64,000 nt of DNA from Herminiimonas fonticola. GTDB lineage: Bacteria; Pseudomonadota; Gammaproteobacteria; Burkholderiales; Burkholderiaceae_D. The stretch lies in the NCBI RefSeq assembly GCF_003293745.1, contig NZ_PTLZ01000001.1, positions 1,178,001 to 1,242,000 on the forward strand, given 5' to 3'. A program made the translations under genes and the position numbers. The notes below the pieces were generated by a model. It was given only the letters and a program-made list of their open reading frames with translations. It made no database searches and had not been told where the DNA came from. This document shows, in pieces, positions 53,225-62,647 of this stretch (its first letter is position 1; the number at the start of each line of letters is the position of its first letter).

Positions 53225-54760
53225 TTAATCTTCGCGGCGCAGATGCGGGAACAGCAATACGTCGCGGATATTAGGCGAATCGGTGATGATCATCATCAGC
53301 CTATCAATGCCGATGCCGCAACCGCCGGCTGGTGGCATGCCGTATTCCAGCGCGCGTATATAGTCAGCGTCGTAAAACATTGCTTCTTCGTCGCCCGCAT
53401 CTTTCGCGGCGACTTGCGCCTGGAAGCGCGCTGCCTGATCTTCTGCATCGTTCAATTCGGAGAAGCCGTTGGCGATTTCGCGACCAACCATGAACAACTC
53501 AAAGCGCTCGGTAATGCCGGTGACGGTGTCCGATGCGCGTGCCAGTGGTGACACTTCAACCGGATAATCGATGATGTAGGTTGGTTCCCACAGTTGCGCT
53601 TCCGCAGTTTCTTCAAACAGTGCGAGTTGCAAGGCACCGAGGCCGGAATGTGCATGCGGTTTGACGCCGAATTTCAGCAGTTCTTTCTTGATGAATTCTG
53701 CATCGTTGAGTTGTTCAGCACTATAGCCAGGTGCGTACTTGTTGATCGCTTCAACAATCGTCAAACGATGGAAGGGTTTAGCCAGATCCAGCTCGCGACC
53801 ACCGTAAGTCAGTGTCGCTGTGCCATGCGCATCGATTGCCGCCTGGCGAATTACTGCTTCGGTGAAATCCATCAACCATTTGTAATCGGTGTAGGCCGCA
53901 TAGAATTCCATCATCGTGAATTCAGGATTGTGACGGATCGATACACCTTCGTTACGAAAGTTGCGGTTGATCTCGAACACGCGATCGAAACCGCCGACGA
54001 CCAGCCGTTTCAGGTACAGCTCAGGCGCGATACGCAAAAACATTTGCATGTCGAGTGCATTGTGATGAGTCGTGAAAGGCTTGGCCGCTGCGCCACCGGG
54101 AATCGTGTGCAGCATCGGCGTTTCCACTTCCATGAACTCGTTCTTTTCCATGAAGCGACGAATCGATGAGATCGCAGCAGTACGCGCCTTGAAGGTACGA
54201 CGCGTGTCTTCATTCATGATCAGATCAACGTAACGCTGACGATATTTGGTTTCCTGATCGGCCAGGCCATGGAATTTGTCCGGCAGCGGACGCAGCGATT
54301 TGGTGATCAGGCGCAGTTCGGACACCTTGATCGTCAATTCGTCGGTCTTGGTTTTGAACAGTGTGCCGCTGACACCCAGGATATCGCCGAGGTCATAGTG
54401 ATGCAGCGCAGCCATCGCCGCTTCGCCGGTCAGATCCAGTGTCGCGTAGATCTGGATGCGGCCATCGGCTTTCGGGCCGGATGCATCCTGCAAAGTTGCG
54501 AATGCAGCTTTCTTGCCCGCTTCACGTTTCAGCATCATGCGACCTGCCAGCACGACGGTGACAGATTCTGCTTCCAGTTCTTCGCGTGTCTTGCCGGCAT
54601 ACTTTTCCTGCAGATCAGCCGCCTTGTGCTGCGGGCGGAAGTCATTAGGGAAGGCAATGCCTTGCTCGCGCAAGGCGCTCAGCTTGGCGCGGCGCTCGGC
54701 GATGATTTTGTTTTCGTCTATCGGTAGCGATGCTGCAGCGTCGTCGTTATGCGTAGTCAT
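53225..54760 (-). CDS. lysS: Lysyl-tRNA synthetase (class II)
   Basis: 511 residues. An N-terminal OB-fold anticodon-binding domain (~60-160) precedes the class II core. Motif 2 is [22 protein letters not shown] (in part) and motif 3 [14 protein letters not shown] near the C-terminus. It charges tRNA-Lys. It lies downstream of prfB on the same strand with 76 bases between, as in E. coli. Confidence 0.97.
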   Translation of the reverse strand: MTTHNDDAAASLPIDENKIIAERRAKLSALREQGIAFPNDFRPQHKAADLQEKYAGKTREELEAESVTVVLAGRMMLKREAGKKAAFATLQDASGPKADGRIQIYATLDLTGEAAMAALHHYDLGDILGVSGTLFKTKTDELTIKVSELRLITKSLRPLPDKFHGLADQETKYRQRYVDLIMNEDTRRTFKARTAAISSIRRFMEKNEFMEVETPMLHTIPGGAAAKPFTTHHNALDMQMFLRIAPELYLKRLVVGGFDRVFEINRNFRNEGVSIRHNPEFTMMEFYAAYTDYKWLMDFTEAVIRQAAIDAHGTATLTYGGRELDLAKPFHRLTIVEAINKYAPGYSAEQLNDAEFIKKELLKFGVKPHAHSGLGALQLALFEETAEAQLWEPTYIIDYPVEVSPLARASDTVTGITERFELFMVGREIANGFSELNDAEDQAARFQAQVAAKDAGDEEAMFYDADYIRALEYGMPPAGGCGIGIDRLMMIITDSPNIRDVLLFPHLRRED

Positions 54761-54836
54761 GGGGACAATCTGTTAAGTGAATGCGATTAAAAATGAAGCA
54801 GTGACAAGCGTGTTGATGCAGGTGAATAAAGGTGAA

Positions 54837-55941
54837 TTAAACGCCTTGCTTCAGCGATGCGGCGATAAAGTCGTCCAGATCGCCATCCAGCACTGCCTTG
54901 GTATTACCGGTTTCAAAGCCGGTGCGCAAATCCTTGATGCGCGACTGATCCAGCACGTAAGAGCGGATCTGATGACCCCAGCCGACATCGGTTTTGGAGT
55001 CTTCCAGTTTTTGCTGTTCGCTCATGCGGTTGCGCATTTCCAGTTCAAACAGCTTGGCTTTCAGCATGTCCCATGCTTCGGCCTTGTTACGGTGCTGTGA
55101 TCTATCGTTCTGGCACTGCACGACGATACCGGATGGACCATGCGTTAGACGCACAGCAGAATCGGTTTTGTTGATGTGCTGGCCACCGGCGCCGGACGCG
55201 CGATAGGTATCAATGCGCACGTCGGCTGGGTTGATGTCGATCTCGATCGAATCATCGACTTCGGGATACACGAACAGGCTGGAGAAAGACGTGTGGCGAC
55301 CGTTGGCAGAATCGAATGGGGATTTGCGTACCAGGCGATGCACGCCGGTTTCGGTGCGCAGCAGGCCGTAGGCGTATTCGCCTTCGACTTTCAGTGTGGC
55401 AGTTTTAATACCCGCAACCTCGCCATCGGATTGTTCCAGGACTTCAACCTTGAAGCCTTTGCGTTCGCAATAGCGCAGATACTGGCGCAACAGCATCGAT
55501 GCCCAATCCTGTGCCTCGGTACCGCCGGCACCGGCCTGGATATCGATGAAGCAATTATTCGCATCCATGGGGCCGCTGAACATGCGGCGAAATTCCATGC
55601 CTTCGACGATCTTCAGCAGTTCTTGTGTATCCGCTTCAATCGCGACGATGGTGTCTTCGTCTTTTTCTTCACGTGCCATCGCGAACAGGTCGTGCGCGTC
55701 TTTCAGCTCGGCATCGACCTTGATGAGGGTATGCACGATCGCTTCCAGCGATTTCTTTTCTTTGCCCAGTTCCTGGGCGCGTTTTGGGTCATCCCAGACT
55801 TTAGGATCTTCCAGTTCGCCGTTGACTTGGTCTAGTTTCTCTGACTTGATATCGAAGTCAAAGATACCTCCGAAGTTCGGTCGCGCGAGTCGTGAGATCG
55901 GCGAGCAGGGATTCGAGGGAATTGAGGCGTTCGGCTTCCAT
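54837..55941 (-). CDS. prfB: Peptide chain release factor 2, with programmed +1 frameshift
   Basis: The gene starts at ATG 55941 with [19 protein letters not shown] and reaches an in-frame UGA at codon 28. A +1 shift there continues with [11 protein letters not shown] and gives a ~367-residue RF2. The GGQ catalytic loop ([15 protein letters not shown]) and the SPF-type stop-reading element ([10 protein letters not shown]) are present. RF2 recognises UGA and UAA. The shift makes RF2 regulate its own synthesis. Confidence 0.96.
55857..55872 (-). promoter_or_regulatory. RF2 autoregulatory +1 frameshift site
   Basis: CGG AGG TAT CTT TGA C on the minus strand: a Shine-Dalgarno-like CGGAGG three bases before the slippery CTT, then UGA-C. 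This is the standard prfB arrangement. Confidence 0.95.
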
Positions 55942-56084
55942 AGTATTTTCTTTTGCGGTAAAACCGGACATTATACGCGAGCCACACTGTGTTTTAAGCC
56001 TGTCCTGGATACAGTCTTGCGGATTGAATTGTTTTCAGTTTTTACGGTCCTTTTTTTATAAAAATTAATAAGGGAGTAACAAAT

Positions 56085-56810
56085 ATGGAAGGATCGCGCC
56101 GCGCTTGCTGGCTGTTGTGCATGTGTGCCGTATTGGCGGGTTGCACGGCAACGCCGGCACCGCGCGGGGAAGTCAAGGGCGCGTCTACCAGTGGCAAGGA
56201 AATGGGGCAGTCCGATACCAATCGTATCGCCACCATCGCCATGCGCGACAATCTGGACAGCCTCTATCTGTTAATGGACAAGCTGTACCGGCGCAATCCA
56301 GCCGAATGGAAAAAGACTGCTGCCACCCGCGAAGATGCGGTCAAACGCGTACGTAACGCGATAGAGCAAAGACAGGTATGGCCGGGGCTGCAGGGGCAGC
56401 GTGATATCAAGGCTCTATCGCTGGCCTTGACGCCTGATTTCAGCGGTGATCGGGTGGCCGCATTCATCTATGCGTCCACCGACATGATCATCACCGCGCA
56501 TGATGGCAAGACTGAATTCTTTTTGATCGACGGCCTGGATGCACAACATCTTTACAACGCGGCACGCAATATCGAAATCGCCATCTGGTTGATGGGCAGT
56601 CGCCGCGATGCGACAGGGAAGATATTGCTGCTGTCCGACGATATCAGCGAGAGCGGGCGTAATTTAAGCTTCGAGCGCGAATTCGGCAAGATCGTCGGAC
56701 GCCTCGATCTGTTGGCCGAATTCGTGACTGAAAAATACCGGCGGGTTGGTATTAACTATGTGCAAAATTTGTTTGGCGGGTCCTTGCTGCAATTCCTGCC
56801 AGTGCGTTGA
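56085..56810 (+). CDS. Hypothetical lipoprotein (241 aa)
   Basis: A lipoprotein signal (residues 1-20) with lipobox VLAGC, Cys at 20. The mature protein is helical and soluble (DTNRIATIAMRDNLDSLYLL, MDKLYRRNPAEWKK), with a later hydrophobic patch. Membrane anchoring is supported; I do not recognise the family. It is convergent with recJ, and a GTAAGAAG/CTTCTTAC hairpin at the junction (56811-56837) includes the recJ stop. Confidence 0.75.
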   Translation: MEGSRRACWLLCMCAVLAGCTATPAPRGEVKGASTSGKEMGQSDTNRIATIAMRDNLDSLYLLMDKLYRRNPAEWKKTAATREDAVKRVRNAIEQRQVWPGLQGQRDIKALSLALTPDFSGDRVAAFIYASTDMIITAHDGKTEFFLIDGLDAQHLYNAARNIEIAIWLMGSRRDATGKILLLSDDISESGRNLSFEREFGKIVGRLDLLAEFVTEKYRRVGINYVQNLFGGSLLQFLPVR

Positions 56811-56837
56811 GTAAGAAGACAGTACCTTACTTCTTAC
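56811..56837. other. Hairpin at the lipoprotein/recJ junction
   Basis: GTAAGAAG (56811-56818) with CTTCTTAC (56830-56837), right after the lipoprotein stop and overlapping the recJ TAA. No T run; it may slow convergent transcription. Confidence 0.45.
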
Positions 56838-58531
56838 TCGGTGGCTTCCGCGTGCTCGACCAGCAATTGCACGCGCGTTCTGCCATTGAACTCATTGGCG
56901 TCCAAGCGGTACGCGACTCTAGCTCGATTGGGTAAAGAATCGATGTGGCCAAACCAGATCGCATCGTAGTTCACACCGTCTTTTTCCAGAGTCAATTTCA
57001 GATGACGTTCTTTAAGGATGCGTTGATTGATGACGCGGAACTCATCGCAAAACAGTGGCGGCGCAAAACCCTGTCCCCACACTTGTGCTTCCATCAATTC
57101 AATGAATTGCGTGGTGAAATAGGCTGATTCGAGCGGGCCGTCGGTTTCGATTACGCGTTCCAGCTGATTCTGATTCAGCCAATCCTTGCCAACTGCTTCA
57201 AACGCTTGTGTGAAAGCGTCCAGCGCATCAGCACGTATCGTCAAACCAGCCGCCATCGCATGACCACCGAATTTATCGATCAAGGTCGGCGCATGCTTGG
57301 AAACCAGATCCAGTGCATCGCGCAAATGGAAACCTGCAATCGAACGTCCCGAACCCTTGATCCAGCCATCGCCTGCATCGGCAAAGGTAATGGTCGGGCG
57401 ATAAAACTTGTCTTTCAAACGGGATGCAACAATCCCGATTACGCCTTGATGCCAGCTGGCATCGAAGACGCTGATGGTGGTCTTGTTTTGCGGATCGAAA
57501 CTGTCGAGCAGGAGCAGGGCGGTTTCCTGCATGTCGGCTTCTATGGTGCGGCGTTCACGATTGATTTCATCGAGTTGTTGCGCAATCGCCCAGGCACGAC
57601 CTTCGTCGTCGGTTGTCAGGCATTCAATACCGAGCGACATATCCGATAGACGTCCGGCTGCATTCAGGCGCGGCCCAAGTGCAAAGCCAAGATCGAAGGG
57701 GGACGCACGCCGCGCTTCGCGACCGGCTGCACGGAACAACGCAGCAATGCCGGCATGCATGCGACCTGCGCGCATGCGCTTCAAGCCTTGTGCGACCAGG
57801 ATGCGATTGTTGGCGTCGAGCTTGACTACGTCAGCCACGGTGCCGAGCGCTACCAGATCGAGCAATGTGTCCAGTTTTGGTTGGGTTTGCGCATCGAAGA
57901 TGCCGCGCTTGCGCATTTCTGCACGCAAGGCCAGTAATACGTAAAACATAACGCCGACGCCAGCCAGATTTTTGCTGGGGAAGCCGCAGTCAGGCTGATT
58001 CGGATTGACGATCACGCGTGCCGCCGGCAAGGTATCTGCCGGCAAATGATGATCGGTGACCACGACATCAATGCCGCGTCGATTTGCTTCTGCCACACCG
58101 TCTATGCTGGCGATACCGTTATCGACGGTGACGATGATGTCTGGCGATTTTTCGCGTACGGCGAGTGCGACGATTTCCGGCGTCAGTCCATAGCCGTATT
58201 CAAAACGGTTCGGCACAATGAAATCGACAATCGCGCCCATGGCGCGCAAACCGCGCAAGGCGATGGCGCAAGCGGTCGCGCCGTCGCAATCGTAGTCGGC
58301 GACGATGACCAGTTTCCTTTTTTCTGCAATCGCATCCGCCAGAAATACTGCAGCGACATCGATATGCAGCAAGCCGGGAGGAGGGATCAGTGCAGTCAGG
58401 TCGCTGGTCAGTTCTTTCAAGTCAAGCAGGCCGCGCGCTGCATACAGGCGCGCCATGACAGGATGTACGCCGCCTTGGTGCATGCGTTCGGCATCGCGAA
58501 ACGGATAGGGTCTGGTGACAATACGGGTCAT
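56834..58531 (-). CDS. recJ: Single-strand DNA 5'-3' exonuclease RecJ
   Basis: 565 residues from ATG 58531. The DHH phosphoesterase motifs are IVADYDCDGATACAIAL and VTDHHLPAD, with ITVDNGIAS and GGHAMAAGLTI (DHHA1). It digests single-stranded DNA in recombination and mismatch repair. Its ATG overlaps the end of the upstream gene by 4 bases, so the two are translationally coupled. Confidence 0.95.
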   Translation of the reverse strand: MTRIVTRPYPFRDAERMHQGGVHPVMARLYAARGLLDLKELTSDLTALIPPPGLLHIDVAAVFLADAIAEKRKLVIVADYDCDGATACAIALRGLRAMGAIVDFIVPNRFEYGYGLTPEIVALAVREKSPDIIVTVDNGIASIDGVAEANRRGIDVVVTDHHLPADTLPAARVIVNPNQPDCGFPSKNLAGVGVMFYVLLALRAEMRKRGIFDAQTQPKLDTLLDLVALGTVADVVKLDANNRILVAQGLKRMRAGRMHAGIAALFRAAGREARRASPFDLGFALGPRLNAAGRLSDMSLGIECLTTDDEGRAWAIAQQLDEINRERRTIEADMQETALLLLDSFDPQNKTTISVFDASWHQGVIGIVASRLKDKFYRPTITFADAGDGWIKGSGRSIAGFHLRDALDLVSKHAPTLIDKFGGHAMAAGLTIRADALDAFTQAFEAVGKDWLNQNQLERVIETDGPLESAYFTTQFIELMEAQVWGQGFAPPLFCDEFRVINQRILKERHLKLTLEKDGVNYDAIWFGHIDSLPNRARVAYRLDANEFNGRTRVQLLVEHAEATE

Positions 58532-59565
58532 GATGCAAGACGTGCCAGCGCAGGTTTGCACCAGAATTTACGTAGTGAAGATTTGCTGATGGCGAAGGTG
58601 GAATAGACCGTGTTGTGGCTGATCGTAATCGCGAGTTTGTCGAGTCGCCCATCCTGCAAGGCTTGCAGCAATGGCGCAAACCATCGTTCTTCCATGGACT
58701 GAAAACACATCAGCCATTCTGACCAATCGCCTGCCAACGCAGGTCCTATCAGATTGTCCAAAACCAGCAAGCCGTGCTGTGGTTTTGCATCGAAAATATC
58801 TGCCGAGGACGTAATGGGAATCTGTTTTTTTGTCAGGGCTGTAAAAGAATTCCGCTCATTTAAAAAAATGAATGCTTCTTCAAATTTTGTATTTGCTTCC
58901 GAAGTTTTTTCTGCTTCTGCGCCACCTGATAACCAGACTGAATTAATCGGCTTCAGTCCGCGTGTTTCTCGTTGTTCGTTGATTGCGTGTGCATGCCAAT
59001 GCATCTGGATTTCATTTTGCAGACGGCGCCAGTCGCGCTCACGCGGTCCCTTCGGCATCCAGATATCGATGTTGTGGCCGCAGGCGGCATCGGATGTGGA
59101 TGTGCGCAGTGCGTGCCAGTCATCGGCGCGCATGAACCAGGTTTGCGCATCGCCGTATACCAAGGTCTTGCCGATTTCTTCAAACAAGGGCTGCACGATA
59201 TCGAACAAGGCGCGTGCATCGGATTCTGCAAGTTGTAATTGGCGAGTATCAGTCAAGACCAGATGATCGCGCGAAATGTGCAGATGTACCGGTTGCAAAA
59301 TGAACCATACGCCGGTTTCAGCAGGCAGGTTAAAGCTGCGCATGGCGCTAGTCGCCAGGGCTGGGCTGTTGTCGGAGTCGAACTGGCGAGTCAGCCAGTA
59401 TTCATGCGGCAAAGCGCGCGAAAATCCATCGAAAACCTGATGTGCCGAACGGCTGGAGCGGGCCAGCAGCATGGCGAGCGACGGCATTTTCAGTTCACGC
59501 AGCAGGTCACGCGCCATTTCGGCAGGCGGCATTGCGAAAGGTAAAAGAAGTTCAAGTTGAGTCAT
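58528..59565 (-). CDS. Conserved hypothetical protein coupled to recJ
   Basis: 345 residues from ATG 59565. No signal peptide; composition is that of a soluble protein with many Trp. N-terminal LELLLPFAMPPAEMARDLLR and later GHNIDIWMPKGPRERDWRRL suggest a conserved betaproteobacterial protein. From memory, relatives beside recJ are annotated as phosphoglycerate-mutase-like, but no catalytic pattern convinces me. It overlaps recJ by 4 bases and is divergent from lolC/E. Confidence 0.65.
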   Translation of the reverse strand: MTQLELLLPFAMPPAEMARDLLRELKMPSLAMLLARSSRSAHQVFDGFSRALPHEYWLTRQFDSDNSPALATSAMRSFNLPAETGVWFILQPVHLHISRDHLVLTDTRQLQLAESDARALFDIVQPLFEEIGKTLVYGDAQTWFMRADDWHALRTSTSDAACGHNIDIWMPKGPRERDWRRLQNEIQMHWHAHAINEQRETRGLKPINSVWLSGGAEAEKTSEANTKFEEAFIFLNERNSFTALTKKQIPITSSADIFDAKPQHGLLVLDNLIGPALAGDWSEWLMCFQSMEERWFAPLLQALQDGRLDKLAITISHNTVYSTFAISKSSLRKFWCKPALARLAS

Positions 59566-59800
59566 GCCGCGATTGTAGGGCAATTGCGACTACTTCTGGC
59601 GGCGATATCGCTGTTCTTCTGGTGTATGCGCGACGATTCGGCAAGCTACTATTTGCTGGATGCATGGAACGTTCGGCGTACGTCGCCACTCAATAGATGG
59701 CGCAAGCACGCTAATAAATGGGATTGCCGATTTTCGTTTCTGCACTTTGCTGGTAGTCGAAAATGTATGGCAAACTGCGTGCTGCATTCAGGAGCCTTCA

Positions 59801-61066
59801 TTGAGCATCATAAAAAATCTATCTTTCGAGTGGCTGGTTGGCATACGGTATACACGTGCCGGCAAACGCAGTGGCCGCAACAGCTTCATTTCATTCATTT
59901 CACTGATTTCCATGGCTGGTATTGCGCTGGGCGTGGCGGCGTTGATAGTCGTACTGTCAGTGATGAACGGTTTTCAAAAAGAAGTGCGCGATCGCATGTT
60001 GTCGGTGCTGTCGCATATAGAAATCTTCGAGCCGCAAGGTGCTTTGCCGGATTGGCAAAACACTGCACGCGAGGCATTCACCAACAAGGAAGTACTTGGC
60101 GCAGCGCCGTATGTCGATGCGCAAGCAATGATGACGCGCGACGAAACGCTGCGCGGCGTCGCCGTGCGCGGGGTGTTGCCGGATCAGGAGCCCAAGGTTT
60201 CGGATGTGGCTTCGCAAGTCAAATGGGGTAGCCTGAATGATTTGCGCGGTGGCGAATTTAATATCGTCCTTGGCAATGAACTGGCGCGCAGCATGAATGC
60301 GCAACTCGGCGACAAGGTCACGATGATCGCGCCGCAAGGGCAGGTTACGCCGGCCGGTGTGATTCCGCGACTCAAGCAATTCACGGTGGTTGGCATCTTC
60401 GATTCGGGACATTTCGAATACGACTCGACGCTGGCGTTTATCCATATCGACGACGCGATGAAGATGTTCAAGCTGGGCGCGCCGTCCGGCCTGCGTTTGA
60501 AAATCGAAGACATGCAACGTGCACCGCAAGTCGCACTGGATTTGTCACGGACCTTGAGCGGCGATGTGTTGATACGTGACTGGTCGCGTCAGAATCGCAA
60601 CTGGTTCGCTGCCGTGCAGACTGAAAAACGCATGATGTTCATCATCCTGACTTTGATCATTGCGGTTGCTGCATTCAACCTGGTATCGACGCTGGTGATG
60701 ACGGTGACCGACAAGCAGGCGGATATTGCAATTTTGCGTACGCTGGGTGCATCTCCGGGTTCCATCATGAAGATCTTCATGATCCAGGGCGCGCTGGTGG
60801 GCTTGGCCGGTACGGCAATCGGTGTCGGTGGCGGTGTATTGATCGCGTCCAATATCGATGTCATCGTGCCGTTTATCGAAAGACTCTTGCACGTGCAATT
60901 CCTGCCTAAAGATATTTACCTGATCAGTTCATTGCCGTCCGACTTGCGTTGGCCAGATGTGTGGACTATTGGCGGTGTGGCGGTTGTACTGGCATTCCTG
61001 GCGACGATTTACCCAAGCTGGTGGGCCGCCCGTGTAAAACCTGCAGAGGCATTGCGTTATGAGTGA
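59801..61066 (+). CDS. lolC: Lipoprotein-releasing system permease LolC/LolE
   Basis: 421 residues from TTG 59801, with AGGAG 7 bases upstream; no suitable ATG exists. The N-terminal helix and IGIRYTRAG-like start ([36 protein letters not shown]) are characteristic, followed by a large periplasmic domain (~50-270) and three C-terminal helices ([18 protein letters not shown]). One permease is seen, so it may act as a homodimer, LolF-style, rather than as LolC+LolE. It extracts lipoproteins from the inner membrane. It overlaps lolD by 8 bases. Confidence 0.9.
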   Translation: MSIIKNLSFEWLVGIRYTRAGKRSGRNSFISFISLISMAGIALGVAALIVVLSVMNGFQKEVRDRMLSVLSHIEIFEPQGALPDWQNTAREAFTNKEVLGAAPYVDAQAMMTRDETLRGVAVRGVLPDQEPKVSDVASQVKWGSLNDLRGGEFNIVLGNELARSMNAQLGDKVTMIAPQGQVTPAGVIPRLKQFTVVGIFDSGHFEYDSTLAFIHIDDAMKMFKLGAPSGLRLKIEDMQRAPQVALDLSRTLSGDVLIRDWSRQNRNWFAAVQTEKRMMFIILTLIIAVAAFNLVSTLVMTVTDKQADIAILRTLGASPGSIMKIFMIQGALVGLAGTAIGVGGGVLIASNIDVIVPFIERLLHVQFLPKDIYLISSLPSDLRWPDVWTIGGVAVVLAFLATIYPSWWAARVKPAEALRYE

Positions 61067-61760
61067 ACATGTATTGGCTTGCCGCGATCTTGCGAAGACA
61101 TTTACGCAAGGGAAATACGCGGTCGATGTATTGAAGGGTATCAATCTCGATATCGTCAAAGGCGAACGCGTGGCGATCGTCGGTGCGTCCGGTTCGGGCA
61201 AATCGACTTTGCTGCATTTGCTGGGCGGACTGGATACGCCGACTACTGGTTCGGTGACTTTGCTGAATCAGGATTTTGCGAGTCTGGACGAAAAGACCCG
61301 TGGCAACTTGCGCAATCGCTCGTTGGGTTTCGTTTATCAATTCCATCATCTGTTGCCTGAGTTTTCGGCACTGGATAATGTCGCCATGCCGCTGATGATA
61401 CGTCGCGTACCGCGTGCGGAAGCACATGAAGCAGCACGTGCGATTCTGGCACGCGTCGGCCTCGAACATCGCGTCACACACGTACCGGGTGAATTGTCGG
61501 GCGGCGAACGTCAGCGTGTTGCACTGGCGCGTGCTCTGGTGACGCAACCTGCATGCGTGCTGGCCGATGAGCCTACCGGCAATCTGGATAGGCACACCGC
61601 GCACAAAACCTTCGACCTGATGCTGGAGTTATCGCATACGCTGGGCACTGCATTTGTCATCGTTACGCATGACGTTGAGCTTGCGACGCATTGCGATCGC
61701 ATTTTGCGTCTGTCTGACGACGGTTTGCAAACCTACAGTGATGAGTTGCACCATAGCTAA
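61059..61760 (+). CDS. lolD: Lipoprotein-releasing system ATPase LolD
   Basis: 233 residues. Walker [19 protein letters not shown], signature [15 protein letters not shown], and Walker [13 protein letters not shown]. Typical of the LolD/MacB ATPase group; its overlap with the permease gene assigns it to the Lol system. Confidence 0.93.
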   Translation: MSEHVLACRDLAKTFTQGKYAVDVLKGINLDIVKGERVAIVGASGSGKSTLLHLLGGLDTPTTGSVTLLNQDFASLDEKTRGNLRNRSLGFVYQFHHLLPEFSALDNVAMPLMIRRVPRAEAHEAARAILARVGLEHRVTHVPGELSGGERQRVALARALVTQPACVLADEPTGNLDRHTAHKTFDLMLELSHTLGTAFVIVTHDVELATHCDRILRLSDDGLQTYSDELHHS

Positions 61761-61842
61761 TTAGCGATCAACTAGTTTGGAGCCGGAGTCGACATGATGG
61801 ATGCCTGCATACGGTTTAACTGTTCGACGGTGATCGACTGAT

Positions 61843-62640
61843 ATGTGGATAGATACCCATTGCCATCTGGATGCGGCGGAGTTTGCGTCTGAAGAAGATG
61901 CGGTCGCTGCGCGTGCACAGCAGCAGGCTGTGACGATGATCGTCATCCCTGCAGTTGCGCGCGATAACTTCGCCACAGTGGAGTCGCTGGCACACAGAAA
62001 TTCCAATTGCACTTACGCGCTGGGTATACATCCGATCTTTGTACCGCAGGCCAGGGAAGAAGACCTTGCCGCGATGCGCGTCGCTGTCGAAGCTGCAATG
62101 ACCGATACACGCTTTGTAGCAATTGGCGAAATCGGTCTGGATTTTTTTATTCCGATCTTGACGACGCCCGAGATGCGCGAGAAGCAGGAATTTTTCTACA
62201 CCGAACAACTGAAGATCGCGCGCGATTTTGGCTTGCCTGTATTACTGCATGTACGTAAATCACAGGACAGTATTCTGAAATATCTGCGCCGCATCAACGT
62301 TATCGGTGGCATTGCGCATGCGTTCAATGGCAGCTTTCAACAGGCCGAGATTTTTATCGAGCTTGGATTCAAGCTCGGCTTTGGCGGCGCAATGACCTTT
62401 ACACGTGCATTGCAGTTGCGTCGTCTTGCAACTACGCTACCCATTGATTCCATCGTGTTGGAAACCGATGCACCCGATATTTCTCCCGCATGGGTACATC
62501 CAGAACGCAATAGCCCCGAGCAATTGCCACGCATAGGTCAGGTATTGGCTGAATTGCGCGACATGCCAGTTGCTGCCATTGCGCAAATCACGTCTGCGAA
62601 CGCGCTAGTCGCGATGCCGCGACTCGGTGTCGTGATCTAG
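61843..62640 (+). CDS. tatD: TatD-family metal-dependent DNase
   Basis: 265 residues. The metal ligands appear in WIDTHCHLDAAEF (HxH), IGEIGLDFF, LLHVRKSQD, HAFNGS and LETDAPDI. Members are 3'-5' exonucleases implicated in DNA repair and apoptosis-like DNA degradation. It lies between lolD and comEC, a common betaproteobacterial order. Confidence 0.92.
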   Translation: MWIDTHCHLDAAEFASEEDAVAARAQQQAVTMIVIPAVARDNFATVESLAHRNSNCTYALGIHPIFVPQAREEDLAAMRVAVEAAMTDTRFVAIGEIGLDFFIPILTTPEMREKQEFFYTEQLKIARDFGLPVLLHVRKSQDSILKYLRRINVIGGIAHAFNGSFQQAEIFIELGFKLGFGGAMTFTRALQLRRLATTLPIDSIVLETDAPDISPAWVHPERNSPEQLPRIGQVLAELRDMPVAAIAQITSANALVAMPRLGVVI

Positions 62641-62647
62641 CTGCCGT

